This document shows, piece after piece, positions 30,301-37,951 of a DNA stretch of 44,142 nucleotides; positions within the stretch are counted from its first letter, which is position 1; every line of letters starts with the position of its first letter. The translations under genes were made by a program, and so were the position numbers. The notes beneath the pieces were generated by a model. That model saw only the letters and a program-made list of their open reading frames with translations. It was not told the origin of the DNA and did not search any database. This DNA is from Actinomycetota bacterium. GTDB lineage: Bacteria > Actinomycetota > Thermoleophilia > Solirubrobacterales > Solirubrobacteraceae. The stretch covers positions 3,853 through 47,994 of the forward strand of contig VAWK01000027.1 in assembly GCA_005885515.1 (NCBI GenBank). The letters run 5' to 3'.

Positions 30301-31863
30301 GCCGCCGGCGAGGATCGCCACGTCTACGCCTGGCACGCCAACGGCACGCCGGTCGGCGGCTTCCCCGTGCTCGTCGAGGATCCCACCAAGGTGGCGTCCG
30401 TGAGCTCCGCGAGCAACGAGATCACCTTCAACGGCAACGTGCCCGCCGACCAGAACAAAGACGAAGACCAGGGCAAGATCGTCAACACGCCCGCCGTTGC
30501 CTACCTCGATGGGCCCGGCAAGCCGCCCAGCATCGTCGTCGGCAGCAACGAGGAGTACCTCGCGAACAAGGGCAATGAAGGCGAAATCAATGCGTCAAAG
30601 GTGACCGCCACCTCGCTCGGGGTGCTTGGCAGCGTTCTCAGCTTCGGCAACAGCCGCGTGTACGCGATCAACGCGAGCGGCTGCTCCACCAACTCCTCCT
30701 CCTGTGCGACAGGTGGTTTCACCTGCGCGAGCGAAAAATGCACCTCGATCGCCTTCCGCAACGGCTGGCCAGCCAAGATCGGCCTGATCGACGCGGGACT
30801 GCTGCCCGACGTCGGCGAGGGCATCGACGGCTCGCCCGTGGTCGCCCCGGTGAGCTGCCCCGAAGGAGGCGAAGGCCCCAAGATCGGGGTGACCCCCGAC
30901 GCGGGACCGGGCTATGTGCTCAATGCCGACGGCAGCTCCTGCTATGGCGAAAGCGAAGGCAAGTACAACACGCTCGAGACCGATTTCAGCGCGGGCAACG
31001 GCAAGACCGACACGCCGGCCTTCCCGGCGGTGGGCGAGCCCTCCTTCGGGACGCTCGACGGGATCACGACCGACTTCTTCGCGCCGGTGGCGGGTCTGAT
31101 CCGCGCGCTCGATGTGATCGCGCCCGATTATCAGAAGGGCGGCCAGGACTTCACCGCCGCCTGGAACGCCGGCTCCAGCCAGTTCTCGCCCGGTTTCCCG
31201 ACGGTCAACAACGACCTCTCGTTCATCACCGGGCAGGCGGTCGGCGACATCACCGGCGAAGCGCCCAAGCAGGAGGTCGTGGCCGGGACCGCGTCGCTGG
31301 ACCTCCAGGCCTACGACGCGGCCGGCAACCCCGCGAGCAGCGCGTGGCCGAAGTTGACCGGGGGCTGGACGGTGGCAACGCCGGTGCTGGGCTCGCTCGG
31401 CACGATCGACACCAGTGCGGGGGCCAGGAAGGACGTCGTCTCACTCACGCGCGAGGGCACGCTCGCGGTGTACTCCACCCCCGCCTCCGCCTGCTCACCC
31501 AGCTCGTGGCCGAGCTTCCACCACGACATCGCCAACTCGGGCGATTACACGCGCGATGCGACCCCGCCGGGGGTGCCGCTGAACGCGAGCGTCGCGGGCA
31601 GCGTGCTGAGCTGGACCGCACCCGGCAACCAGCTGCTGTGCGGGACCGCTGCCACGTATCAGATCGTCACGTCGTCCAAGCCGATCACGCCCGAAAACTT
31701 CGCGCGCGCCAAGCCGCTCGCGGGCGCGCCGGCGCCGGCGCCCGCGGGGACCAGGCAGTCCTACACGCTGCCGGCGGGCAACGAACGCTACGTCGCGATC
31801 CGCGCGATCGGCGAACAGCAGAACATCGGGCTGCCGGCGGTCGTCCAAGCCGGCGACAAGTGA
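27334..31863 (+). CDS. Large secreted S8-like protein with FG-GAP propeller, possible pseudoprotease
   Basis: The 1509-residue exoprotein is a paralogue of the one at 14471. The N-terminus is long and basic before a hydrophobic signal (AMAAAALALTVAGCAAWAPAALA). TTG 27334 has a GAGGG site upstream, and ATG 27445 is an alternative. S8 features: D168 (AELDSGIKW), H332 (YGHGTGELED), and a shared Asp-rich loop (DRNGYANDIAGWNYVDNNN). At the Ser position the segment SSEATGKSSGVAGLL aligns T489 with the usual Ser when anchored on VAG; nearby serines remain candidates. D423 replaces the oxyanion Asn (ASAAD). The C-terminal half has FG-GAP-like repeats (DLAGKDSNQLIVANSDGF and similar) and an Fn3-like end. 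It may bind, not cut, a polymer or protein. Unproven. Confidence 0.88.
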   Translation: MRENRQQAREARRVTRAVGGRIGAALAGAASASVRWAMAAAALALTVAGCAAWAPAALADFPYVGDGTPSNPSSWRLAPGHVPSNIGGLGWKFAATPANPSSNPLEAEAVAKNNSQTDELCGVTGMSLVDLHATFPAATGSCIAAGSPVHTAMEVTVGRPDVAIAELDSGIKWNDSGAMSMLRAKLLLNPGELPAPKVDMTSAFDPSTGVNCETARAATGGDFDANGAFPGGAPGGSGPIPYDVLGQGVFNVLDYACDARVANVVEHYPRCTFPPTTRECRNGPPGMLAPEDLIIAFSDGSDHDRNGYANDIAGWNYVDNNNDPFDDVQYGHGTGELEDSGAEANNGAGEVGSCPNCMELPLRVGESFIADAARFAEATTYATDRGVDIVQEALGTYNDPVFARQAIDYAYNHGVTVIASAADEEAEHHNQPGALPHTIVVNAVEGPASLGGVPVTNKPPSYLQLDGCTNFGTRVDLSVPATSCSSEATGKSSGVAGLLYSAALNACGATLYGSCTSGAGMRLAAAKDCKRVNGTACAISADEVRQLLASGNIAGTTVNGSSTLGSNAPSAGNAAADAGEGGQADDVNTAQQPETACSVGMAAGCTDPNLNTTFALDEQGGVVGPLPDTFRFPSRKGFDEFFGYGRIDAYKAVEAAAQGWIPPEADITSPEWFQQLDPGQSSFAVNGYVSARTGYTCRVEMAPGAEPNNGAASSGGDFAPVPSSVCNGTTVHSSPYSGLLANVSTATLKAMFPHGDPTSFTGNENGGTGQTSNGRPNTLPYAFTVRVVVSSAAGAPGPVMTGEDRRQLFLHRDAELMRGFPVETRGDGDASPVLVDLAGKDSNQLIVANSDGFIHAYQYNPATGSLSDLPGWPVHTEPLPLHTGEKAFTSHELSTAHYDPVLEAPAAGDLFGTGEIDIVADDIQGNVYAWNSKGKLVFHQTSNASYSGAPLAGNPSWEAERYGTRERTERGFLTSPVLGKLDSGGLDIIAAGEDRHVYAWHANGTPVGGFPVLVEDPTKVASVSSASNEITFNGNVPADQNKDEDQGKIVNTPAVAYLDGPGKPPSIVVGSNEEYLANKGNEGEINASKVTATSLGVLGSVLSFGNSRVYAINASGCSTNSSSCATGGFTCASEKCTSIAFRNGWPAKIGLIDAGLLPDVGEGIDGSPVVAPVSCPEGGEGPKIGVTPDAGPGYVLNADGSSCYGESEGKYNTLETDFSAGNGKTDTPAFPAVGEPSFGTLDGITTDFFAPVAGLIRALDVIAPDYQKGGQDFTAAWNAGSSQFSPGFPTVNNDLSFITGQAVGDITGEAPKQEVVAGTASLDLQAYDAAGNPASSAWPKLTGGWTVATPVLGSLGTIDTSAGARKDVVSLTREGTLAVYSTPASACSPSSWPSFHHDIANSGDYTRDATPPGVPLNASVAGSVLSWTAPGNQLLCGTAATYQIVTSSKPITPENFARAKPLAGAPAPAPAGTRQSYTLPAGNERYVAIRAIGEQQNIGLPAVVQAGDK

Positions 31864-31908
31864 CGGGCACCTCGCCGCGGACAGGCGATCCGGCATCGGC
31901 GCTCGGGC

Positions 31909-32187
31909 TCAGCGGATCTCGAAGCCGCGCAGCCCCTGCGGGCTGTGCTCGCGCAGCTCGACGCCGGTGACCTCGGCGCGGCGCGGGCCGCGTTCGCAGT
32001 AGGAGATCAGCTCGCGCACGTCGGGCGCGCGCCCCTCGAGCACGATCTCGACGCTGCTGTCGGGGCGGTTGGCAGCCCATCCGGCGACTCCGCGCCGCTG
32101 CGCCTCGCGGCGCACGCTGTCGCGGAAGAACACCCCCTGGACGCGTCCGCGGACGGTCAGCTGGCAGGCGATGATGTCCTCGCTCAC
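31909..32187 (-). CDS. acyP: Acylphosphatase
   Basis: GTG 32187 gives 92 residues, the normal length. The signature LTVRGRVQGVFFRDSVRREAQRRGVAGWAANRPDSSVEIVLEG includes catalytic R22 and N40. The enzyme hydrolyses acyl phosphates such as acetyl and 1,3-bisphosphoglyceryl phosphate. The open frame extends upstream, but that part overlaps the divergent LLM gene and is not coding. The gene lies convergent to the second S8 gene, with a 45-base gap, and divergent from the F420 oxidoreductase. Confidence 0.92.
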   Translation of the reverse strand: MSEDIIACQLTVRGRVQGVFFRDSVRREAQRRGVAGWAANRPDSSVEIVLEGRAPDVRELISYCERGPRRAEVTGVELREHSPQGLRGFEIR

Positions 32188-32232
32188 GAGCCCCTGCGGC
32201 CGGCGCGGCCGCTGTATGCTGGCGCGGCTGAG

Positions 32233-33273
32233 ATGGCGCGAGCGCTGAAGCTGGGACTCAACACGGGCTACTGGGCCGGCGGGCCGCCCCCCGGCGCGGC
32301 CGAGATTATCGCGGACGCCGAGCGGCTGGGCATGGACTCGATCTGGACCGCCGAGGCCTACGGTTCGGACTGCCTCACGCCGCTGGCCTGGTGGGGAGCT
32401 TCGACCAAGCGCGTGAAGCTGGGCACGGCGATCGTGCAGATGTCCGCGCGCCAGCCGGCCGCCACGGCGATGGCGGCGATGACGATGGACCACCTGTCGG
32501 GCGGCCGCTTCATCCTCGGCCTGGGCGTGTCGGGGCCGCAGGTCGTCGAGGGCTGGTACGGGATGCCGTTCGCCAAGCCGCTCGAGCGCACGCGCGAGTA
32601 CATCGGCATCCTGCGCGACATCTGGGCGCGGCGCGGCCCGGTCGTCTCGGAGGGGAGCCACTACCCGCTACCGCGCCCCGACGGCACCGGACTGGGCAAG
32701 CCGCTGAAGGCCTCGATCCACCCCCTGCGCGAGGACATCCCCATCTACCTGGGGGCCGAGGGCCCGAAGAACGTCGCCCTGTGCGCGGAGCTGTGCGATG
32801 GCTGGCTCGCGATGCTGTTCTCGCCCACCCACCAGGAGATCCACCGCGCGGCGCTCGACGAGGGGTTCGCCAGGCCCGGAGCGCGGCGCACGGCGGAGGA
32901 GTTCGAGGTCGCGGCGACGGTGCCGTTGATCGTCTCCGAGGACGTCGACCGCGCGGTCGACGCGCTGCGGCCGTTCTATGCGCTGTATCTCGGCGGCATG
33001 GGCGCGAAGGCGGTCAACTTCCACGCCAACGTGGCAATCCGCATGGGCTACGAGCGCGAGGTGGCGGAGATCCAGGAGCTGTATCTGGGTGGCGACAAGG
33101 AAGGCGCTGCCGCGAAGGTGCCGCGCAAGCTGATCGACGAGCTCTCGCTGGTGGGCCCGCCGGAGAAGATTCGCGACGATCTGGACCGGTGGCGTGAGTC
33201 GATCGTCACCACGCTGCTCATATCGGGCGATGCGGCCACGCTGCGCGCCGCAGCCGACCTCGTGCTGGGCTGA
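32233..33273 (+). CDS. LLM-class F420-dependent oxidoreductase
   Basis: ATG 32233 gives 346 residues in a bacterial luciferase-like TIM barrel. Family features include LGLNTGYWAGGPPPGAAEIIADAERLGMDSIWTAEAYGSD, then LGTAIVQMSARQPAATAMAAMTMDHLSGGRFILGLGVSGPQVVEGWYG, and IPIYLGAEGPKNVALCAELCDGWL. Members use reduced F420 or flavin to reduce or oxidise a range of substrates; this subgroup is widespread in actinobacteria with unknown substrates. The 5' leader is very short: a TATGCT-like box lies 12 bases before the ATG, and no ribosome site is seen, so the mRNA may be nearly leaderless. Confidence 0.9.
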   Translation: MARALKLGLNTGYWAGGPPPGAAEIIADAERLGMDSIWTAEAYGSDCLTPLAWWGASTKRVKLGTAIVQMSARQPAATAMAAMTMDHLSGGRFILGLGVSGPQVVEGWYGMPFAKPLERTREYIGILRDIWARRGPVVSEGSHYPLPRPDGTGLGKPLKASIHPLREDIPIYLGAEGPKNVALCAELCDGWLAMLFSPTHQEIHRAALDEGFARPGARRTAEEFEVAATVPLIVSEDVDRAVDALRPFYALYLGGMGAKAVNFHANVAIRMGYEREVAEIQELYLGGDKEGAAAKVPRKLIDELSLVGPPEKIRDDLDRWRESIVTTLLISGDAATLRAAADLVLG

Positions 33274-33336
33274 GGTGCGCGGTAGGCGTACGCTCGCCGC
33301 GCCCACGCGGTCCGGGCGCGAGGCAGGGAAGGGTCC

Positions 33337-34374
33337 GTGAGCTGGCGGGCGAGGGCCGCCGCCGCGCTCGTGCCGCTGGCGATCGCCAGTGCCCTGTCGC
33401 TCGCGCAAAAGGCCGCTCGCGCCCAGGCGCCCAACCCTGCGAGCCCGGCGCCCAACCCTGCGAGCCCGGCGCCCAACCCTGCGAGCCCGGCGCCCAACCC
33501 TTCGAGCCCCGCGCCGAAGCCCTCGCCGCCCGTGACGCAGCCGGGGCCGGTCCGCTACCGCATCGCCGGCTGCCGCAGCCGCGGGCCGGCCGCTTATCGC
33601 CAGGGCCCCCACCGCCGCGAGGTGGCGATCGGCTTTGACGACGGCCCCGCGCCGCTCACGCCGGCGTTCGTGGCGATGCTCGAGCGCAACCACGCGCGGG
33701 CCACCTTCTTCATGATCGGCCAGCAGGTCAGCCGCGGCTGGCGGGGCACGCTGATCCGCGAGCTGCGCGACGGGGACGTGCTGGGCGACCACACTTTTAC
33801 TCACCCCGATCTGCTGCGCACCGGTCCGGTCAGAGGGCAGATGTCGAGCACGCTGCGGGCGATCCGCTCGCTGACCGGCTACACGCCGTGCGTATTCCGT
33901 CCCCCGTACGGGGCGTACGACGAATCGATCGTGCGCACCGCCCGCTCGCTCGGCCTCGCGACGGTGCTGTGGAACGTCGATCCGACCGACTGGGCGCTTC
34001 CGGGCACGGCGGCGATCGAGCAGCGCGTGCTCGCCCAGGTCAAGCCGGGATCGATCATCCTCTCCCACGACGGCGGTGGCCCGCGGGGCGAGACGCTCGC
34101 CGCGTATCCCGCGATCATCGCCGCGCTGCGCGGGCGCGGCTTTCACATCGTCACGATCCCCGAACTGCTCGGCTTCCGCCCCGTTTACGTGCCCTGCATC
34201 CGCCTGTGCGAGGGAATCGGCCTGCCGCGCCGCGCGCTGCCGCGCGACGCGCTGATCCAGCGTGCGCCGCGGGCCCATGCGGGGAGCGCTGGCGACGATC
34301 GCGAGTCGCCGTCGGGGCGCACACCGGCTCGCCCTAGCGGCGCTCATCCCGCCGCCGCTTGGCCGCGATCGTGA
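33337..34374 (+). CDS. Secreted polysaccharide deacetylase (NodB domain)
   Basis: The GTG start at 33337 follows GGGAAGGG. The 345-residue product has a signal peptide (AAAALVPLAIASALSLA), a low-complexity Pro/Ala/Asn segment made of four PNPxSPA repeats (about 31-60), and a NodB domain: FDDGP (100-104), HTFTHPD (152-158; H152 and H156), RPPYG (188-192), WNVDPTDW and ILSHDGGG. These are the catalytic base, metal ligands and substrate groove of carbohydrate esterase family 4, which removes N-acetyl groups from chitin-type or peptidoglycan sugars. The C-terminal 50 residues are disordered and partly encoded by a tandem repeat that runs past the stop. Confidence 0.9.
   Translation: MSWRARAAAALVPLAIASALSLAQKAARAQAPNPASPAPNPASPAPNPASPAPNPSSPAPKPSPPVTQPGPVRYRIAGCRSRGPAAYRQGPHRREVAIGFDDGPAPLTPAFVAMLERNHARATFFMIGQQVSRGWRGTLIRELRDGDVLGDHTFTHPDLLRTGPVRGQMSSTLRAIRSLTGYTPCVFRPPYGAYDESIVRTARSLGLATVLWNVDPTDWALPGTAAIEQRVLAQVKPGSIILSHDGGGPRGETLAAYPAIIAALRGRGFHIVTIPELLGFRPVYVPCIRLCEGIGLPRRALPRDALIQRAPRAHAGSAGDDRESPSGRTPARPSGAHPAAAWPRS
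33427..33510 (+). repeat. Four tandem 21-bp repeats in the deacetylase linker
   Basis: Four units of 21 bp encode APNPxSP steps. The first three are identical in sequence; the fourth differs at two positions. The repeat sits between signal peptide and catalytic domain and forms a flexible spacer, perhaps spanning the cell wall. Confidence 0.85.
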
Positions 34375-34468
34375 TGGGCGTGAGGGCGCCGACCGGTCCG
34401 CCCTAGCGGCGCTCATCCCGCCGCTGCTTGGCCGCGATCGCCATGGGCGTGAGGGCGCCGACCGGTCC
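34331..34468. repeat. Two tandem 69-bp repeats across the deacetylase stop
   Basis: Bases 34331-34399 and 34400-34468 are near-identical copies, and the first bases of a third (GCCCTAG) follow. The first copy contains the last codons and stop of the deacetylase; the second is non-coding. This looks like a recent local duplication. Confidence 0.75.
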
Positions 34469-34474
34469 GCCCTA

Positions 34475-34497
34475 GAAGACCGCCTCAAGCGGTCTTC
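34475..34497. terminator. Bidirectional terminator between convergent genes
   Basis: GAAGACCGC (34475-34483) pairs perfectly with GCGGTCTTC (34489-34497) around CTCAA, followed by TCT. It starts directly after the minus-strand enoyl-CoA hydratase stop and lies downstream of the deacetylase, so it can end both transcripts. Confidence 0.75.
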
Positions 34498-34498
34498 T

Positions 34499-35377
34499 CT
34501 ATCGAAACTCCGGCTCGACCCAGTCCGGCTGGATGTCCGGCAGCCCGTCGCTGACCCGGTCGCCGAAGTGCGGGGGGCGCTTCTCCAGGAACGACGTCAC
34601 GCCCTCGACCGCGTCGGCTGACTGGCCGCGGTGGAACATCGCGCGCGAGTCGGCGCGGTGGGCGACCATCGGGTGCTCGGCGCCCAGCATCCGCCACAGC
34701 ATCCTGCGCGCGAGCGCGACCGACACGGGCGCCGCGTTCTCGACGATCTCCCGCGCCAGCTCGCGGGCCGCGCCGAGAAGCTCGCCGGCCGGATGCAGGC
34801 TGCGAACCAGGCCGCCGTGCAGCGCCTCCTCGGCGGAGAACACCCGCCCCGTGGCGACCCACTCCATCGCGCGGCTGATCCCGACAACGCGCGGCAGGAA
34901 CCAGCTCGAGCTGGCCTCGGGCACGATGCCCCGCCGCGCGAACACGAAGCCGATGCGGGCCTCCTCGGCGGCCAGGCGGACGTCCATCGGCAGCGTCATC
35001 GTCGCCCCGACGCCCACCGCTGGGCCGTTGATCGCCGCGATCACCGGCTTCAGCGAGTTGAACACGCGCAGCGTGAACTGGCCGCCGTTGTCCTCGGGCT
35101 GCTCCGCGCGCTCACCCCGCTTGCGCCAGTCGAACGTCTCGCCCCCCGCCGCCAGGTCGGCGCCCGCGCAGAAGCCGCGGCCGGCGCCGGTGACGATGAT
35201 CGCGCCGACCTCGTCGTCGGCGTGGGCACGGTCGAACGCCTGCATCAGCTCGCGCGCCATCGTCGGCGTCCACGCGTTGAGGCGCTCGGGCCGGTTCAGC
35301 GTGATCGTCAGAACGCGCTCCGCGAGCTCCGCCGTGATCTGCTCGAAGCGCTCGCTCCCCCAGCCGGGCGCAGCCAT
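34499..35377 (-). CDS. Enoyl-CoA hydratase/isomerase family protein
   Basis: The 292-residue crotonase-fold protein has the two oxyanion-hole segments GAGRGFCAGADLAAGG and INGPAVGVGATMTLPMDVRLAAEEARIGFVFARRGIVPEASSSWFLPRVVG. The latter includes the conserved Gly and a Glu (PEASSSW) that acts as general acid/base in hydratases. It most likely adds water to enoyl-CoA in fatty-acid or aromatic acid breakdown; an isomerase or related activity cannot be excluded. It is the last gene of a five-gene minus-strand set and is followed by a clear terminator. Confidence 0.9.
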   Translation of the reverse strand: MAAPGWGSERFEQITAELAERVLTITLNRPERLNAWTPTMARELMQAFDRAHADDEVGAIIVTGAGRGFCAGADLAAGGETFDWRKRGERAEQPEDNGGQFTLRVFNSLKPVIAAINGPAVGVGATMTLPMDVRLAAEEARIGFVFARRGIVPEASSSWFLPRVVGISRAMEWVATGRVFSAEEALHGGLVRSLHPAGELLGAARELAREIVENAAPVSVALARRMLWRMLGAEHPMVAHRADSRAMFHRGQSADAVEGVTSFLEKRPPHFGDRVSDGLPDIQPDWVEPEFR

Positions 35378-35403
35378 CGCTGGACCCTACCAGCCCGCGC
35401 CCG

Positions 35404-36516
35404 TCACTCCCCGCCGAGCATCAGCACCGAACGGATGCCGTCCTGCGCGGCCATCAGCTCGAACGCGCGGTTGACGTCCTGCAGCGGCATGCGATGGGAG
35501 ATGAACGGATCTACATCCAGCGACCCGTGCATGTAGAGCTCGATCAGCTCGGGTACCCGGTCGCGCCCCTTCAGCCCGCCGAACGATGACCCGCACACCC
35601 GCCGCCCGGTGATCAGCAGCCGCGGCACGATCTGCAGCGTCTCGCCCTTGCCGGCGACCCCCACGATCGTGCACAGGCCCCAGCCCGTGCGCGCGGCCTG
35701 CACCGCTTCGCCCATCACCGACACCAGACCCGTGGCCTCGAAGGTGTAGTCGGCGCCGAAGCCGCCGGTGGCCTCGAGGATCCGCTCCACGGCGTTGCCG
35801 TCGGCCGGCCAGCAGTCGGTGGCGCCCTGATCGCGCGCTAGTCCCAGTCGCGGCGCCGACGGGTCCACGCAGATGATCCGCTCAGCTTCGCGCAGCCTGC
35901 AGCCGGCGACGGCGCCGAGGCCGACCATGCCCGCGCCGAACACCGCGCACGTCGAGCCGGGCGCGATCGACGCCGTGAACATCGCCGCGCCCAGTCCGGT
36001 TGAGAGGCCGCACGCGAACAGGCAGGCGCGATCGAGCGGGGCCTCGCGGCCGATCTTGTCGAGCGCGATCTCGGGCATGACCGTGCACTCGCAGAACGTG
36101 GAGGTACCCATGAAGTGGCGGATCGGCTCGCCGTCGCGCGACAGCCGCGTCGTGCCGTCGGGCAGGTACCCCTTGTTCTGCTGCTCGCGAATCGCCAGGC
36201 ACAGGTTGGTGCGCGGGTCCAGGCAGTGGGCGCAGCGGCGGCACTGTGGCGAGAACAGCGTCACCACGTGGTCGCCAACCGAGAGGGATTCCACGCCCTC
36301 GCCGATGGCCTCCACGACGCCCGCGCCCTCGTGCCCGAGCACGGTCGGCGCGTAGCCCGATGGATCGGCCCCCGAGGCGGTGTACATGTCGGTGTGGCAC
36401 ACGCCGCAGGCCACCAGCCGCACGAGCACCTCTCCGGCGCGCGGGGCCGCGAGGTCGAGCTCCTGCACGACCAGCGGGCGGTCGAACTGCTCCAGCACGG
36501 CTGCGCGCACCCTCAC
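35404..36516 (-). CDS. Zinc-dependent alcohol dehydrogenase (class III-like)
   Basis: The 370-residue MDR enzyme has a GTG start after GGGAGG. Catalytic zinc ligands lie in ACGVCHTD and LGHEGAG, with a later Cys in FACGLSTGLG. The structural zinc site is CRRCAHCLDPRTNLC. The NAD-binding fold contains GAGMVGLGAVAG and an Asp (CVDPSA) that favours NAD over NADP. The insertion and length fit the class III-type branch, which includes formaldehyde and mycothiol or glutathione-adduct dehydrogenases and other aryl/alkyl alcohol dehydrogenases. The real substrate is open. It is 26 bases from the enoyl-CoA hydratase gene and likely in the same operon. Confidence 0.9.
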   Translation of the reverse strand: MRVRAAVLEQFDRPLVVQELDLAAPRAGEVLVRLVACGVCHTDMYTASGADPSGYAPTVLGHEGAGVVEAIGEGVESLSVGDHVVTLFSPQCRRCAHCLDPRTNLCLAIREQQNKGYLPDGTTRLSRDGEPIRHFMGTSTFCECTVMPEIALDKIGREAPLDRACLFACGLSTGLGAAMFTASIAPGSTCAVFGAGMVGLGAVAGCRLREAERIICVDPSAPRLGLARDQGATDCWPADGNAVERILEATGGFGADYTFEATGLVSVMGEAVQAARTGWGLCTIVGVAGKGETLQIVPRLLITGRRVCGSSFGGLKGRDRVPELIELYMHGSLDVDPFISHRMPLQDVNRAFELMAAQDGIRSVLMLGGE

Positions 36517-36540
36517 TGCGTCATCCTCCCGCGCGCGCGG

Positions 36541-37920
36541 TCACGGCGTCATCCCCGCGTGGGCGGGGGCGGCGTCATCCCCGCGCGCGGGGGCGCCGAG
36601 CGCAAACAGCGGCCAGCGGCCGGGCACGCCCCTAAGCTCGTGCAGCCCGCGGTCCTCGAACGCGAACGGGCCGCCGACCACCGTTCCGAACACGGTGCCC
36701 GAGACGAGCACCTCGCCTGCGCCGGCGAGCCCGCTGACGCGCGAGGCGATGTGCACCGCCATGCCCCCCACGTCGTCGCCGATCAGCTCGCACTCGCCCG
36801 TGTGCATGCCGATGCGCACCTCGAGCCCCAGCTCGCGCCCGGCCGCGGTGATCGCGAGCGCGCAGCGCAGGGCGCGCGAGGGCGGCCCGTCGAACGTCGC
36901 CAGAAAACCGTCACCGACGGTCTTCACCTCGCGCCCGCCAAAGCGCTCGAGCTCCTTGCGCACGTCCTCGTGGTGGCGCGCCAGCAGATCGCGCCAGTTG
37001 CCGTCGCCGATGTCCGCGACGCGCGCGGTGGACCCGACGATGTCGGTGAACAGCACCGTGCGCAGCGCGCGCGTGACCTCGACACGGCGCGCGCCGGTGA
37101 GGAACTCCTCGATCTCCTCGAGGATCGCGTCGCTGTCGCCGATGAACGGGAACGAGTCGCTGCCCTCGAGCTCCACGTAGCGCGCGCCGGGGATGTGCTC
37201 GGCCAGGTAGCGCGAGTGGCGCACGTCCCAGCCCAGTTCTCTGCCGCGGTGCATGACCAGCGTGGGCACGTGGATGTGCGGCAGCGCCGCGCGCACATCC
37301 AGATCGATGGCCGAGGCGAGCAGGTTGCGCGCCTCGCCGGGGCTCGCCGACAGGCGCTGCAGGCGCGCGAGCCACTCGGCGAGTGCGTGATCGTCTGCCA
37401 TCGAGGGCGCCAGCAGCCCAATCGCTTCGTTGTCGGGCTCGCCCCAGGAGACGATGTTGCGCTCCACCAGCGCCTCGCGCTCCTCGACCGTCAGGGCCCA
37501 GTCGTAGTCGGGCGCCCATGCCGTGCGCGAGACGGACCCGTACATGATCAACGCGCCGATTCGCTCGGGATGCTCGGCGGCCAGCAGCGCGCCGACCAGC
37601 CCGCCGAGCAGGTATGTGAACAGCGCCGCGCGTTCGCTGCCCGCGGCATCGAGCACGGCGAGCGCATCGAGCGTTTCCTGCTCGAGCGAGTGCGGCGCGA
37701 CGAGCCGGTCCGACAGGCCCGTGCCGCGGCGGTCGAACACGATCAGCCGGCCGAAGGTGGCCAGCCGTTCGAGAAAGCGGCGCAGCGCCGGCAGCTCCCA
37801 CATCTGCTCGACCTGCGAGATCCAGCCCGGCAGGAAAAGCATGTCAAGCGGGCCGTCGCCGATCACCTGGTAGGCGATGCTCGCGCCGTCGCTCTGCGTG
37901 TAGCGCGTGACCGGCGCCAT
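36541..37920 (-). CDS. Alpha/beta-hydrolase-like sensor fused to class III nucleotide cyclase
   Basis: ATG 37920 follows a GGGGG-type purine stretch and yields 459 residues. Residues 1-276 form an alpha/beta-hydrolase domain (VFDRRGTGLSDR, HIHVPTLVMHRGR), and 288-446 a class III cyclase catalytic domain with metal-binding D293 (FTDIVGST) and D337 (KTVGDGF), so cAMP or cGMP synthesis is plausible. The hydrolase part looks inactive: the nucleophile elbow reads FTYLLGG, placing Leu104 at the usual Ser, and the usual catalytic His in the GxDHxPW motif is replaced by Ser256 (GSDSFPF). It may therefore be a ligand-binding sensor. No membrane helix is present. The C-terminal residues are encoded in a small GC-rich repeat. 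Adjacent genes suggest acyl or aromatic metabolism. Confidence 0.9.
   Translation of the reverse strand: MAPVTRYTQSDGASIAYQVIGDGPLDMLFLPGWISQVEQMWELPALRRFLERLATFGRLIVFDRRGTGLSDRLVAPHSLEQETLDALAVLDAAGSERAALFTYLLGGLVGALLAAEHPERIGALIMYGSVSRTAWAPDYDWALTVEEREALVERNIVSWGEPDNEAIGLLAPSMADDHALAEWLARLQRLSASPGEARNLLASAIDLDVRAALPHIHVPTLVMHRGRELGWDVRHSRYLAEHIPGARYVELEGSDSFPFIGDSDAILEEIEEFLTGARRVEVTRALRTVLFTDIVGSTARVADIGDGNWRDLLARHHEDVRKELERFGGREVKTVGDGFLATFDGPPSRALRCALAITAAGRELGLEVRIGMHTGECELIGDDVGGMAVHIASRVSGLAGAGEVLVSGTVFGTVVGGPFAFEDRGLHELRGVPGRWPLFALGAPARGDDAAPAHAGMTP
36545..36595. repeat. REP-like GC hairpin repeat at the 3' end of the cyclase gene
   Basis: GGCGTCATCCCCGCG occurs at 36545-36559 and again at 36571-36585, each followed by a GC-rich reverse complement that can fold into a hairpin. 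The pattern resembles dispersed extragenic palindromic elements. It encodes the last residues of the cyclase. Confidence 0.5.
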
Positions 37921-37951
37921 CAGTTCCCCCAGCTCACAGCCGCTGCATGCA

